A DNA stretch of 64,000 bases from Asterella californica (GCA_036924285.1 JAYKYS010000008.1:25281001-25345000), one strand, 5' to 3'. Counted from the stretch's first letter, positions 35,414-46,150 are shown. The notes: generated by a model from the sequence alone, not told the origin. Translations and numbers: made by a program.

Positions 35414-36971
35414 AGAGGACGAGTCAGACGCAGACAGCGCGTTTTTTGGTGGTGAGTCTAGTGTCGCAACACCGTTGTTGTGGGACATGGACGAGATCTA
35501 TCGGGCCACGAAGGGACCTCGACGTTACTCGGGTACAGTTGGTACCATTGAGCTGGATGACCTCATCCAGGAGTTCGACAGTTGGTGCGATCTGCAGCAG
35601 ATGCGGAACCCACAGCTGTTTACACCCTTCATGGCGTGGAAGGGTTTGTTCCAGCACTTGGAGGGACCGCCGATGGACGATTATCATGAGTTCAGGCGAG
35701 ATTACAGTGTTGAGATAGAGTTGTGGAGATAACATTGGTCTCCCAACTACGTTTCTATCACTACTAGCGCAGTTTCGGGAGGCGTAGCACCTGCGAGTTC
35801 GGGTGCCAGTAGCAGTGATACAGCCGCAGGTGGCGGAGTACCTACTACCAGCGGTGCGTCCACAGGTAGTGGAGCAGGTGGTAGTGTGAGTGGGATACCA
35901 CCAGGGTTTAACCATGTGGTTTAGTTCTTCCAATGTTTGAGGAAGAACTATCAGGGTGTGCGGATCGACAAGTTGAGGAGTCTGCAGGAGTTCCAGCGGA
36001 AGACTGGAGAGAGCCTACGCGAGGCGTTTACTCGCATGAGGCGGTTGATCAGCGTTACCCAAGGGGCGACGGAAGCACAGGCAGTGCAGTTCTGGTATGA
36101 GATACTAGACCGGGAGCTGCGTAGGAGAGTTAGAGATGCTACTCTCCTTAGAGATACCGCTCCGACGTTGGCGGTTGTCTTTAGTATGGCTGAGCGGATT
36201 GAGCTCAACATGGTGGAGGAGAGGGTGGTGGTTGCTGGGTTCAGCAAGGAGACACCACATGGAGCGACCACCTCTTCTCGAGGATCACAGACTACGCAAC
36301 AGCGTGGTGGTGGTGGTGGTAAGGATCGTGCGGAGCAGTCACGATCTCAGGGAGGTGTTGGAGGATCTGGTGGGCAGAAGCCCATGCCGTCCTTCTCTGG
36401 TCAGCAGCAAGCGGGTCCTTGTTGGACGTGTGATGGTCCTCATCAGCAGAGGGACTGTCCACAGAGGAGAGGTTATGAGACGTCAGGGACATCAGGGACG
36501 TCTCAAGCAGCACCTAGGCAATGTGAGCATTGCGGACGACCTGGTCACAGTAGTGACCGTTGTTTTGATCTCCATCCGGAGTTGCGGCAAGGGAAGGCTG
36601 ATCATGGACGAGGCGGAGGAGCTCAGGGAGACCGTGGTGGTCCAGGTAGAGGTAGAGGTCCAGCACCTGAGAGAGGACCGGTCGGTCCACCGCCTGCTAC
36701 GACGTCAGAAGCAGGTATGGCTGCTCGGATTGAGCAGTTGGAGCAGAGGATAGCTAGTATGACTATGGCTCAGCGGAGATCAGGTGGAACAGAGGCTTCC
36801 ACGTCTTATGGAGGAGAAGGAGGTGACTTCGACTTCATGGCTGGTGTGGCGCAGATTGAGGCATCTGCTGCAGTGACTAGAGGTGCAGTACGTGTCTTTG
36901 AGCCACGAGGTGCATCAGGGGAGTTGGATCCACAACGCGGGGAGGCTGGTAGACAAGCCAGGCTTCCCTAG
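35414..36971 (+). pseudogene. A1 Gag
   Basis: Continues Gag after the A2 insertion: EDESDADSAFFGGESS, then a capsid-like helical region (LDDLIQEFDSWCDLQQM, LQEFQRKTGESLREAFTRMR, AVQFWYEILDRELRRRV), then two CCHC knuckles CWTCDGPHQQRDC (about 36420) and CEHCGRPGHSSDRC (about 36521), a Gly/Arg-rich stretch, and a short helix (RIEQLEQRIASM). Damage: TAA near 35730, with the next part in another frame; TAG near 35922 (GTGGTTTAG); and TAG at 36969-36971. The last TAG is in frame with the protease that follows; A2 has lost this site, so it cannot be tested as a natural stop. Confidence 0.82.
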
Positions 36972-38012
36972 TCGTTCACGTTATCAGAGGCGTTGAGGAC
37001 CACATCTATGGTTCCTAAACGGTCTACCGATGGTGCAGTAGAGTTGGAGGCATCGACATCCAGGAGTGGGTGTGATGTGAGTCCACCTTCGACGTCTGTG
37101 GATGCGACGTTGAACCCGATGTTGGGGGCGGCTACAACAGTTTTGCGAGCCCCACTATTCTCAGCCACGGATATGAGGGCATTGGGAGTCAACTTGGCTC
37201 CAGTGTTCCAGTTGGCGGCCACGCTCAGTGAGAGCGAGGATGTAGTTACCTCTAGTGCTGAAGTAGTTCAGCGAGAGGCGGTAGACGTGTCTAAGGAGTC
37301 GAGGATCAGGACAGCTACCAGTGGTAATTGGCAAGCGGCGGCTGCTAGGTTAGATGAGTTACCAGCTAGGCCGGCGATTGACCGTGCTGGTTTGGCACCA
37401 GGTGTGGTGTTGTTGGACAACAGAAGTGGTATCTTTTGTTTGGTGGCACCTTCAGGGAAAGTGTATCAATCCCAGAAGGTCTTGTTAGACTCTGGAGCCC
37501 AACCGATGATGTTGGGAAAGGCGGCGTGTATTGATTTGGGTCTGAAGAAGTCCGAGATAGAGAGATGTCCATTCCAGTTGCAGACATCTCTAGGGGGATC
37601 AGGAGGTACGGCTCTACACATGACACGTGAGATGTTGACGGTGAGAGTTCGGCCAGATCACCCCACGGATGGCTCTATGGTGAAGGCCAAAGCCATCGTT
37701 ACAGCCGCAGAGTCTTATGATGTATTGGTGGGAGGTGCTGTGTTGTACCCTATGGGGTTTGTGATCGACTATTGGGCGAAGACAACATCTTATAGATCAG
37801 GTTGGCAGTCCGGTGAGGGACGAGTGAGCTGCTTACTAGTGCGGTTCAGTGCTAGAGTTGGGACGACGGAGCCTACACCAGGGACGATGGTATCCGTTGC
37901 AGTGTTCAGTTCGGTCATCACTTGGTCGAGCGAGTTGTTGGAGGGCAATGCCATGCGAAGGATACTCCGGTCTTTGAGGAGGTGGAGGACATGCCTAGCA
38001 TGTCTATGTTAG
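36972..38012 (+). pseudogene. A1 protease region
   Basis: Same frame as the end of Gag. A linker rich in Ser/Thr/Ala, then the retropepsin-like active site KVLLDSGAQPMMLGKAA (DSG at about 37490), SLGGSGGTALHM, and a fold continuing to AAESYDVLVGGAVLYPMGF, where retropepsins have their hydrophobic-hydrophobic-Gly element. A 1-bp deletion near 37950 (A1 AATGCCATG, A2 AATGCCCATG) shifts the frame before the methyltransferase; A2 is open there. Confidence 0.8.
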
Positions 38013-39408
38013 TACCATCTGCCTTGGATGTTCCATTCTGGAGTTGGAGTGGAGAGTTGCAGCAGTATGCTGATCAGTTGGTGCAGCAGGCTTGGAGTGA
38101 AGCCTTTGTACCACCAGTAGAGGAACAAAAGGTTGTTCCTGCTACTGACCCTATGACCTTATCACCATTGGATACGACTCCCATTGTGTGGCAGTATCCA
38201 GAGAAGGGTGTATGTGTGCTGGAGCTGTTTGGAGGGATCAGCACAGGTTTGGCTGCGGTATTGCAAGCAGGTATACAAGTACAGCGATACTTGTATGTGG
38301 AGAGAGATGAGATTGCGAGACGCATCTCGCTGCGACATGTGGCATGTTTGGTGCAGAGATGTCTTGAGTTGTTGCTCATATCAGCTGTTAGAGGATACCA
38401 GCAAGCATTACCGTCGGATATTTTGCTGCTGGGGCGCAGGATCTTACGTTGGTGGGCATCATTCACTTGGTGATAGCCGGATGGCCATGTCAAGGTCACA
38501 CGCGTGCTGAGAGAGGTCAGGGTTTACATGACCCGTGATCTAGGATGTTCTGGGAGATGTTACGGATCTTACGACATCTCCAGATGCATAAGGTGGATTC
38601 TCCAGCGTACATCTTGGAGAACGTTCCTTTGTTGGGTGATGCTCGTACACAGATGATGGCGAGTGAGCACCAAGTGCGGTCTTGGATTGGACCAGCAGTG
38701 TTGTTGGATGCAGCGAGAGTAGGATCTCGTGCACATCATCCACGGTTGTGGTGGACGAACTTGTTACCGAGAGAGGTGCTTAAGCGAGCACACGATGGAG
38801 TGAGACGATCAGCACATCTCACGGTTGATAGCATCTTGGATGCAGGACGACGATCTCAAGTGGTGAGAGTCGTCGATAGGTCACCCATGGCAGTGGTGAA
38901 CCTAGTGGGACGGCCCATGGTAGCGTTACTCACTTTGGTAAGCTTTCCAGCGTCACATGCTTACAAAGATGGAGGACCTGGGCTTGTGTGGGATGCTCAA
39001 TTACGGCAGTTGGTGGAGCCCAATGCCGATGAGAGAGAGCGAGCGATGGGTTTCGCTACGGGTACGACGGCAGTAGCTTCGGTGTCAGAGGCTTCACGTC
39101 GTCAAGTATTGGGTCAAGCAATGGACTTGAATTGCTTGACATGGATTGTTAGCCTTGGATTGACTGAGCAGCGTCGGATGCGATCGACGGGTGTTATTGC
39201 TCGCACACTCTTGAGCTCTTTGCCTATCGGGTCGGTGGAGGTAAAGGCTGGGGGCGAGGCACGTGGAGTTCGTCATCCTTGGACATCATGGGATGTCATA
39301 GGAAAGAGTGTGGAGTTTGCAGCTAGAACTGCAGAAGTTTTACGCACAGTAGCGGTGGAGGTTGTTGGTGGTGAGCAGAAGGAAACTGCTCCAGAGGCTG
39401 CAAGATAG
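37990..39408 (+). pseudogene. A1 C5 cytosine DNA methyltransferase domain
   Basis: Motif I CVLELFGGISTGLAAVL (38212-38262), acidic site YLYVERDEIARR, motif IV AGWPCQGHTRA with PCQ at 38485-38493, motif VI ENV at 38617-38625, motif VIII HHPRLWWTN (about 38738-38761), then FPASHAYKDGGPGLVW and NADERERAMGF, and a final block QAMDLNCLTWIVSL. Canonical motif order and about 450 codons from motif I to the stop fit a compact DNMT without separate regulatory domains. Damage: an indel near 38430 and a TGA near 38538 where A2 reads CGC. The frame ends in TAG at 39406-39408 and RT follows in the same frame. It resembles retrotransposon-borne methyltransferases reported from charophytes and dinoflagellates. 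Confidence 0.87.
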
Positions 39409-39414
39409 CAGTCA
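39406..39414 (+). promoter_or_regulatory. Candidate stop-codon readthrough site in A1 (TAG CAG TCA)
   Basis: AGA TAG CAG TCA ACG joins the methyltransferase and RT frames, identical to A2 (24717-24709). The six bases after the stop fit the CAR-YYA rule for UAG readthrough. Readthrough would yield a Gag-Pro-DNMT-Pol fusion at low level and Gag-Pro-DNMT as the main product. Confidence 0.65.
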
Positions 39415-40833
39415 ACGACTTCGTCTTCTACCTCTAGCATGGTGACAGAGGATACTTGAGAGCTAGAGATTGGACCCAAGCTTATAGGAGAGGAGAGACG
39501 AAGAGTCCAAAGATTCCTGAAGAGCTACAGGAATTGTTTTGCCTTCAGTATGAAGGATTTGGGTACCTTGAAGGGACCTGGTATACGGATCGACTTGGCT
39601 AACGACACGTCAATCTTTCGACGTCCTTACAGATACAATGACATGGAGAGAGCCTTGATCCAGAGTCGGACTCAAGACTTGTTAGAGGCTGGGTTGGTGG
39701 AGATGTCGTATGGAGAGTATGCATCTGCCACAGTTATGCCAGCCAAGAAGGATATGTATGACAACTACACGGATAGACGGATGTGTGGAGACTACCGTCC
39801 TATCAATCGGCAAACGAAGTCCAATAAGTATGCCATGCCGACACCTGAGGAGATCTTTGATGTAGTGGGGCATGTGAAGGTCTTTAGTACTTTGGATCTT
39901 CGAGCAGGGTATCATCAGTTGCCAGTGAGAGAAGAAGATAAGTCCAAGACAGCATTCTGGGAAGTTGACTCTCACGGCAAGGATTGTTTGTATCAGTGGC
40001 GATTCTTACCATTTGGGTTGAAGAACGCCCCTGCTGAGTTTCAAAGGGTGATGGACAAAATCCTAGCACGATTGGATTTTGTCAGATGTTATATTGACGA
40101 CATCTTAGTCTACAGTGCTACAGTGGAGGAGCACGAGAGACACTTACGGGATGTGTTTGAGCGGTTGAGAGCTCATGGGTTGAAGTTACACCCTGGGAAG
40201 TGTAAGTTCTTCCAGGAGTTGGTATAGTATCTGGGCCACACCATCTATCCATGTGGATTGGGTGTTCAACAGACAAAGGTTGAGGCTATTGCACGTATCT
40301 CACGCCCCACAGATGTGAGTCGAGTTCGAGCATTTGTTGGTTTGGTGAACTTTTATCGTCGGTATGTGAAGGGATTTAGTGCAATTGCGAAGCCGTTGAC
40401 CAAGCTGATGAAGGTGGACCAGGAGTGGCAGTGGGGAGATGAGCAGGAGCGAGCTTACGTAGAGCTCAAAGATAGGTTGACATCTGCTCCCATCTTGAGG
40501 AGACCCGTTAGGGGGCGTCCTTTCCAACTGCACACCGATTGGAGTATGTTGGGACTTGGAGCAGTGCTGACTCAGCATGATGATGAGAAAAAGGAGTTCG
40601 TGGTGGTGTATGCCAGTCGCTCCAACAATTCAGCGGAGGCGAGGTATAGTTCGTATGAGGGAGAGTGTTTGACGGCAGTGTGGGTTGTTGCACACTTTCG
40701 ATGTTATCTGTTTGGGAACCCTTTTACTCTCATCACTGATCACCAGCCGCTCAAGTGGTTGATGGAGTCCGACAAGCTTACATGGAAGCTTGCACGATGG
40801 GCTCTGATCTTACAGGAGTATGCTTTCAGGTAG
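39409..40833 (+). pseudogene. A1 reverse transcriptase and RNase H
   Basis: RT: KDLGTLKGPGIRIDLANDT, MPAKKDMYDNYTDRRMCGDY, FSTLDLRAGYHQLPVREED, YQWRFLPFGLKNAPAEF, CYIDDILVYS (YIDD at 40090-40101). RNase H: FQLHTDWSMLGLGAVLTQ, SSYEGECLTAVW, TLITDHQPLKWL. Private damage: TGG to TGA at 39457-39459 (A2 reads TGG), GAG to TAG near 40228, and a 1-bp deletion near 40822. Clearly Ty3/gypsy by motif content and RT - RH - INT order. Confidence 0.88.
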
Positions 40834-42522
40834 TACATAGACCTGGAGTTGCAAACCTAGATGCCGATGGGTTGAGTCGCACCCCGTGCACGAGTCAGCA
40901 GGATCAGATTGGGACTCGATGGCATGACGAGGTTGATGAGGAGATAGTGTCAGGGTGGCATGCATCTGCCTTTCTTTGTGTGTTGGCCATGAACTCTAGT
41001 ATGGAGGGCCAAGTCGTATCTTTCTCTGGTCAGAGAGTAGATGATGAATCTCCAGATCCTGAGGGTGGAGATGGTGTTGCAGACCAGCGAGATATCCATG
41101 ATGATGTGACCGTGATGGAGTATCTACGTACTTGTGTGGTAGTAGGCACAGTAAGTGCCAAGGAGCGAGATCGTGTCCTTCAACAAGCGACGAGAAGGAC
41201 GACATGTACTTCGAGTGTGAGATGATGGGAGAGTACGAATAGTACCACATCCAGCCCAGAGGGCACAGTTAGTACGACATGCCCATGAGGAGTTGGGACA
41301 TTTTGGAGTGAAGCGTACACATAGCTTACTCCAGGGACAGTATTGGTGGCGTAGTATGCACATCGATGTGCAACAGTTTGTCGCACGATGTGTGGTTTGT
41401 GATCGAGTATGAGCATCGTTTAATGCTCATACTCCACAGTTACACCCCTTACCGATTATGGGGTTGGGTTATCGTTGGAGTTTGGATTTTGCGGGACCTT
41501 TATCGTTGACCGTACGTCACCACCGGTATGTGTTGGTGATGGTGGAGCACTTCTCCAAGTGGATTGAGTTGGTGGCATTACCAGACAAGACGAGTGAAGG
41601 GACGGCGTACGCGTTCTTAGATCGAGTGCTGAGTCGTTTCGGAGCACCAGCTGAAGTGCTGACAGACCAAGGTACAGAGTTCCTTGATGAGTTTCAGGCC
41701 TTGTGTGATCAGGCGCTGATTGATCTTCGGACTACATCTCGAGATCATCCTGAGACGGATGGGTTCGCAGAGAGGGTAGTTCAGACGGTGAAGAGAGGAT
41801 TGCGCAAGTATGGCTTGCAGAAGGGCCACTTGGGAGATTGGGATGTGCAGTTACCATGGTTGGCTATGGGTTACCGTTTCAACCGACAAGCGTCTTTGGC
41901 TTCCTTCTCATTGTATTTTTTATTGTATGGTCGAGATCCAGATCTACCTTCGACCATTCGTCGTGATTCTGCTGAGGTGCTGGACCTTGATGACCCGGAT
42001 ATGTGGGTGAGAGCATGTTCTCAACGAGCAGAGACATTTCGGAGAGTTATGTCTATGGCTTTTGAGAACCTAGCGATTGCCCAGCATAGAGACACGTTGC
42101 GATATGCGACTATCGGAGGAGGAGGTTATCGGCCGTTGATTCGCAAGTTTCATCCTGGCGATTATATCTATCTGCAGCAGACCGCACCGACGACGTTGGA
42201 TGTGACCGCAGGGTGCACTATTTTACGAGTGCGAGAGGTGTTACCTTCTGGAGTACTCGTGTTAGAGGGCCATGATGGTGTTGTGTGGAAGGACCATGTG
42301 CGTAATTGCGCGCCATGTCATCTCTCCAACATTGATGGTACCGTTGATCCAAGCTTAGCAGTTGTACGCACGGGCTTGAGGTGTATGTTGTGTGAGTCTG
42401 CTGGTGGAGCAGCCCGTATGTTGGTGTGTGATGGTTGTTCGAGAGGTTGACACATGTCATGTTTGACTCCACCTCTCAGTGTAGTTCTTATTGGACGGTG
42501 GGTTTGTCCTCGATGTATATAG
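40834..42522 (+). pseudogene. A1 integrase and C-terminal PHD finger
   Basis: Linker region to about 41220, then the integrase zinc domain (HAHEELGHFG from 41278; CVVC about 41390), then the D,D,E core: SLDFAGPL (about 41482), LTDQGTEF (about 41662), TDGFAERVV (about 41756). The tail FHPGDYIYLQQTAPTTLD leads to a PHD finger, GLRCMLC to RWVCPRCI (about 42378-42519). Stops: CGA to TGA near 41409 (DRVRA in A2) and TGG to TGA at about 42448 inside the PHD finger (A2 keeps Trp). The integrase core is open over about 330 codons (41458-42450). Confidence 0.85.
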
Positions 42523-42693
42523 CGGAGATAGTCGATTAGATCTTTGCGTGGTATGGATTGCAGACAGGCGACTAACGATGGGGCGATGTAGCACCCGGCT
42601 TCCTGATCCTTGCACCCATGAAGATGTGTATCACGTAGTTGAGATATGGAGCTATCTGGAGTTAGAGGGACCTAACCGCCAGTTAGGGGAGCG

Positions 42694-42801
42694 ATTGTGG
42701 TACACTTGTGTATGTGTATGACATCGTCCATGTGTTATGTGTATGTGTGGTGTACCTCTGACAGCGATGTATGTTGTGTAGCGATGTGTATGCGCACGAC
42801 A
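42694..42801 (+). repeat. Extra copy of the LTR tail upstream of the A1 3' LTR
   Basis: 108 bp from ATTGTGGTACACTTGTG to GCGCACGACA, repeated at the end of the LTR (43097-43204). A purine-rich block GTTAGGGGAGCGA sits just before it, where a polypurine tract would be expected if the functional LTR began here. Confidence 0.85.
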
Positions 42802-42803
42802 GC

Positions 42804-43204
42804 TGTCTCGTCAGTTTGGGCACCTTGGCTAGGTTGACCGAGTGCGAAGTGGCGCATCCCGGTAAGGCCGTTAGTGCCGTTAGGACGAGTTGGTGGAAGA
42901 GCTCACTAGGGGTAAACTTCGCAGGTAGGGCTTGGAGGCCTTAGTTCTTCGAGTTGAGCCTTCAAGCTCCAGGCTATGGTGGATAGTCTAGTTGAGTGTA
43001 ACCCGGATTCTCTTCGCGTTTAGAGTGGGTTTGGCTTGACCGTTTGTGAGTAGTCTTTGTTGTCGTGTTGGAGATGGTAATTTCTCAATGCAGATTATTG
43101 TGGTACACTTGTGTATGTGTATGACATCGTCCATGTGTTATGTGTATGTGTGGTGTATCTCTGACAGCGATGTATGTTGTGTAGCGATGTGTATGCGCAC
43201 GACA
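42804..43204 (+). repeat. 3' LTR of element A1
   Basis: Starts TGTCTCGTCAGTTTGGGC and ends GCGCACGACA, followed by the target duplication AAGG and the resumed C integrase. Matches the A2 LTR over its full length and the A1 5' LTR over the first ~293 bp. Confidence 0.87.
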
Positions 43205-43208
43205 AAGG

Positions 43209-44000
43209 TGTGGGTGAGGTTGTCACTGACAACTGCTTACAACCCCGAAGAGAATGTCAAGAGTGAACATGGTGAAGGTTTTGGTGAAGGTTTATTGTGA
43301 AGGCTTTGGTGAAGGAATGCAACGGAAGGGTGAGCGTGACCTCGATTCTTACCATTTGCATATGGAACAGATCAGACAACGCACAGCTCGATAACATGTT
43401 ATATGCTAGTGGAGCTCATCATACGTCAAAAACCTATCTTGCTGATTGAAGAACACATTCTGACATGGAGTGTGTTATCTTGGGAGGACAATTTGACAAG
43501 GGAAGAACTTCTTGCTATTTGAATTAGATAGTTAGAGAGAAGACGTGAGGATATACAAGTTGCTTTGGATAGGCTACGAGAAGCATGGTTGAAGAACAAG
43601 GTCAGATTTGATCAGCGACATCGTTTAAGACCTAGAGAAATCAAGGAAGATGATTTGATGTTAGTCTATGACAACAGTCTAGCAACCAGCATAGTCTTAC
43701 GAAAGTTTTCCAAGCGATGGTTTGATCTGCATATGGTGAAGAAGGTTCATGACAACGCAACTTACGTCTTGCAAGAGTATGACGAACCGAGTAGAAGATA
43801 CTACTGGCAAGTAAACGTGTCAAGATTTTCAAATAGAGATATGAGGAGGTCGATCTAGCAGATATCTTAACAGAGTTTCAGTTTGAGGATGAGGTTGACT
43901 ACGATGGGAGTAGGACGACAAGACGAGGTGCGTGCCGGTCCACTCCTTGGTTTGTATCTCTGGTGCATACCGGAGGATGCACATGTTTAAAGGAGGTGGA
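43209..44000 (+). pseudogene. Element C integrase and Gag-pol C-terminus, 3' part
   Basis: Resumes the C integrase after A1: RLSLTTAYNPEENVKSEHGE against LALTTAYNLEGNGKSERGH in B. After several stops, an open piece at 43565-43858 encodes KVRFDQRHRLRPREIKEDD and FSKRWFDLHMV, the C-terminal module seen intact in B. Ends at the polypurine tract before the 3' LTR. Confidence 0.83.
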
Positions 44001-45841
44001 TATCGTGTCGTGGACCGGCTCCTACCTGAAAATCTATTTTTGATATTTATCATTATCGCTCCAAATACACTCATGGGACTAAAAATGAGGCTTTTTACAC
44101 AACTTCGGATCTTCACTTTCATTGCATCAATGGGTAGAGCTCGTTGTTAGCTTTCCATGGGCACTTCGTCTACTTCATTTAGACGTCTAGTGGAGAAGTT
44201 ACGAGACGCGAAAGATGGGAAAAGTAAGCTAAGCCCTAGCTTACGGACTTTTGCACAACTTCGGATCTTCATTTTCATTACATCAATGGGTAGAGCTCGT
44301 TGTCAACTTTTCATGAGCACTTCGTCTACTTCATTCAGACGCTTAGTGATGAAGTTACGAGACTCGAAAGGAGAGAAAATCAAGCTAAGTCCTACCTTAC
44401 TATTGCTGATTGGGTATTTGCGGCTATACTAAGGACGTAATGGGCTTGCTTGCTCATTATCTGAGAAAACTTGTACGTACATCGAGTAACGTAAGGGGGG
44501 CAGTTTAAGGGGCTTGCTTGTTACTGCGATCTGTCAATGGACGGTTTGGAGAATTGAGAAGTCCAATGCATGCGCACAAGGTGTCATTCGGATCAAATCT
44601 GTGTAGGTTACGCGTTGGTTAAGACTGTTCGTGAAGAGGGATCTGGGAGTGTGTTCTAAGAGAAATTGATACGCATGGAGACGATTATATGGGCTTCAGT
44701 AACTCGTGAAGGAGAGTTGGACCATTTCGGACCGTTCCAGAGTCTAACTTGTTGTTCTTGCATCCATCGGGATCGGAACGTTGAGTTCTACAAGAAATTG
44801 AAGATGATATGAAGTTTCATTGGGCGATATGAGAGTTCTAAGTGAAACTGGCTCGCATGGAAGCGCTTATGTCAGTTTTTTGTCACATTTGACTTGAGAT
44901 TGTGCTTTTCTTCGCGATCGGTGAGCCAAGCTCTTCGTTCTTGATGCCTACGCGATCAAGGAGTCTTCATCTATGCATAAGAGAAGACCGTCTGTGGATT
45001 CAATTGTTGATTTGGATGTGGTGAGCTAGTTTGGGCCGCAGGGAATCGATTTATGTCAATTTTTTGCATACTACGTCACATTTCTTGCGTGGTTTTACGA
45101 GGGGAACTCCAAACGGCTTGTTTGGAGTCTCGTTGGATTTATGATAGCTATATCTATCTATCAAAGAAGACGGATATCATATCAAGCAATCCGTTTGGAC
45201 GGTGTGTGCAGTTTTAAGCCGTAAGTTTTTGAAAGTTTGATCACTTACGACCGAAAATCGATGATATCTCGGCTGTCGGAACTCGGATCTGATAGTTCTT
45301 GAGGCCAACAAAGTCAAGAAGGAAGGGCTTATCAACATCTGAAGACCGTTTGACGAAAGGAGAAAGTTCTCACATAGATCTTTTTTGGTTCCTTGGCTAC
45401 GGTTTTTGTTTTTTTTAGTTCGTTGGAGTTCTAGTTGATTATGTATAACTTGTGGTAGCTAGCTTTAGCTAAGAGCTTGTACATGGATGATGTTTGGACT
45501 TGGGTTTGAATCGTGTGATACTTGTGTAGCTCTTTTTGTTAGCAAAGGGATGTTTCCCTTACTTTGAGCTACGCTTCGCTAATTTTGGGTATGGTTGGAG
45601 ATCCAGGGACTCATTTTATGAGGTTTTGAAGCATATTACAGACTGCTCTGGTCTGTTTCTCAATTTTGTGTTCTTAAGGAGAAAGAACCGGCAGTGTATA
45701 TATGTTGGGAGTTGGTATATATTGTGACGTTCGTTTTCATGCTTGTTTTTCTCTTTCTTGTCTCTATTCAGCACACTACAACTCCACAACCAGGAACCTC
45801 TCGTTTTCATGGACATTCTTCACGCAAAATCCGACACTATA
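44001..45841 (+). repeat. 3' LTR of element C
   Basis: Starts TATCGTGTCGTGGACC (first TG mutated to TA) and ends CCGACACTATA, then target duplication ACGA. It carries the same internal ~156-bp tandem duplication as the 5' LTR (from about 44089 and 44245) but only one copy of the GTAGCTAGCTTTAGCTAAG block that is doubled in the 5' LTR. Confidence 0.87.
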
Positions 45842-45872
45842 ACGACACATTGTTGATCACATCTCCAGCTAC

Positions 45873-46150
45873 TGCATCCATGGAGTTCATGGATGCACTA
45901 GCTCTTCCATGGAATCCACTAACACAAAAGGTTCATGAATCGTTCTTACATTAACATAATCATTTTTTCTACTGAGATCTTTGATGACGTTTTGAAGGTC
46001 AAAATGATCTTTTTAGGCTTAAATATGTCGACCAATCTTTTTAGTTCTCTTGTCCATAATGATCAAATTGACTTTCAGGGTGATTTTTCAAGCAGTTCTG
46101 AACATTTCTGCAGAAGTTAGAGGTTTTGCATCCATGCATTCCATGGATGA
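45873..46150. repeat. Palindrome units downstream of element C
   Basis: Units TGCATCCATG/CATGGATGCA at 45873-45897 and 46128-46150, of the same type as the cluster at 13270-13605. The intervening sequence has short open frames but nothing recognisable. Confidence 0.75.

Larger units (their letters stand above)
19130..43204 (+). mobile_element. Element A1: gypsy retrotransposon encoding a DNA methyltransferase and a PHD finger
   Basis: Inserted in the integrase remnant of C with a 4-bp target duplication AAGG (19126-19129 and 43205-43208); the C integrase resumes at 43209. A1 is split by A2/B: its 5' LTR, leader and Gag N-terminus lie at 19130-20914 and the rest at 35347-43204. The order is Gag with two CCHC knuckles, aspartic protease, C5 methyltransferase, RT, RNase H, integrase, PHD. 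It is damaged by several 1-bp deletions and transition-type stop codons. The same gene order is seen independently in A2, so the architecture is ancestral to the family. Confidence 0.88.
13678..45841 (+). mobile_element. Element C: old Ty3/gypsy LTR retrotransposon, host of the nested complex
   Basis: Flanked by two related LTRs (13678-15576 and 44001-45841) and by a 4-bp target duplication ACGA (13674-13677 and 45842-45845). Its own internal sequence is 15577-19129 plus 43209-44000; everything between is the A1/A2/B insertion. Internal order is Gag, DUF4100-like segment, protease, RT, integrase, as in element B. Many stops and frameshifts and a deletion of RNase H plus the integrase N-terminus show it is long dead. 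A purine-rich tract AAAGGAGGTGGA (43989-44000) precedes the 3' LTR. LTR divergence clearly exceeds that of element B, so C is the oldest. Confidence 0.9.

Noticed and set aside
37990..39408. DNMT as a host gene caught between two elements
   Set aside because: The same DNMT lies at the same place in two copies on opposite strands, and is in frame with the protease on one side and RT on the other.
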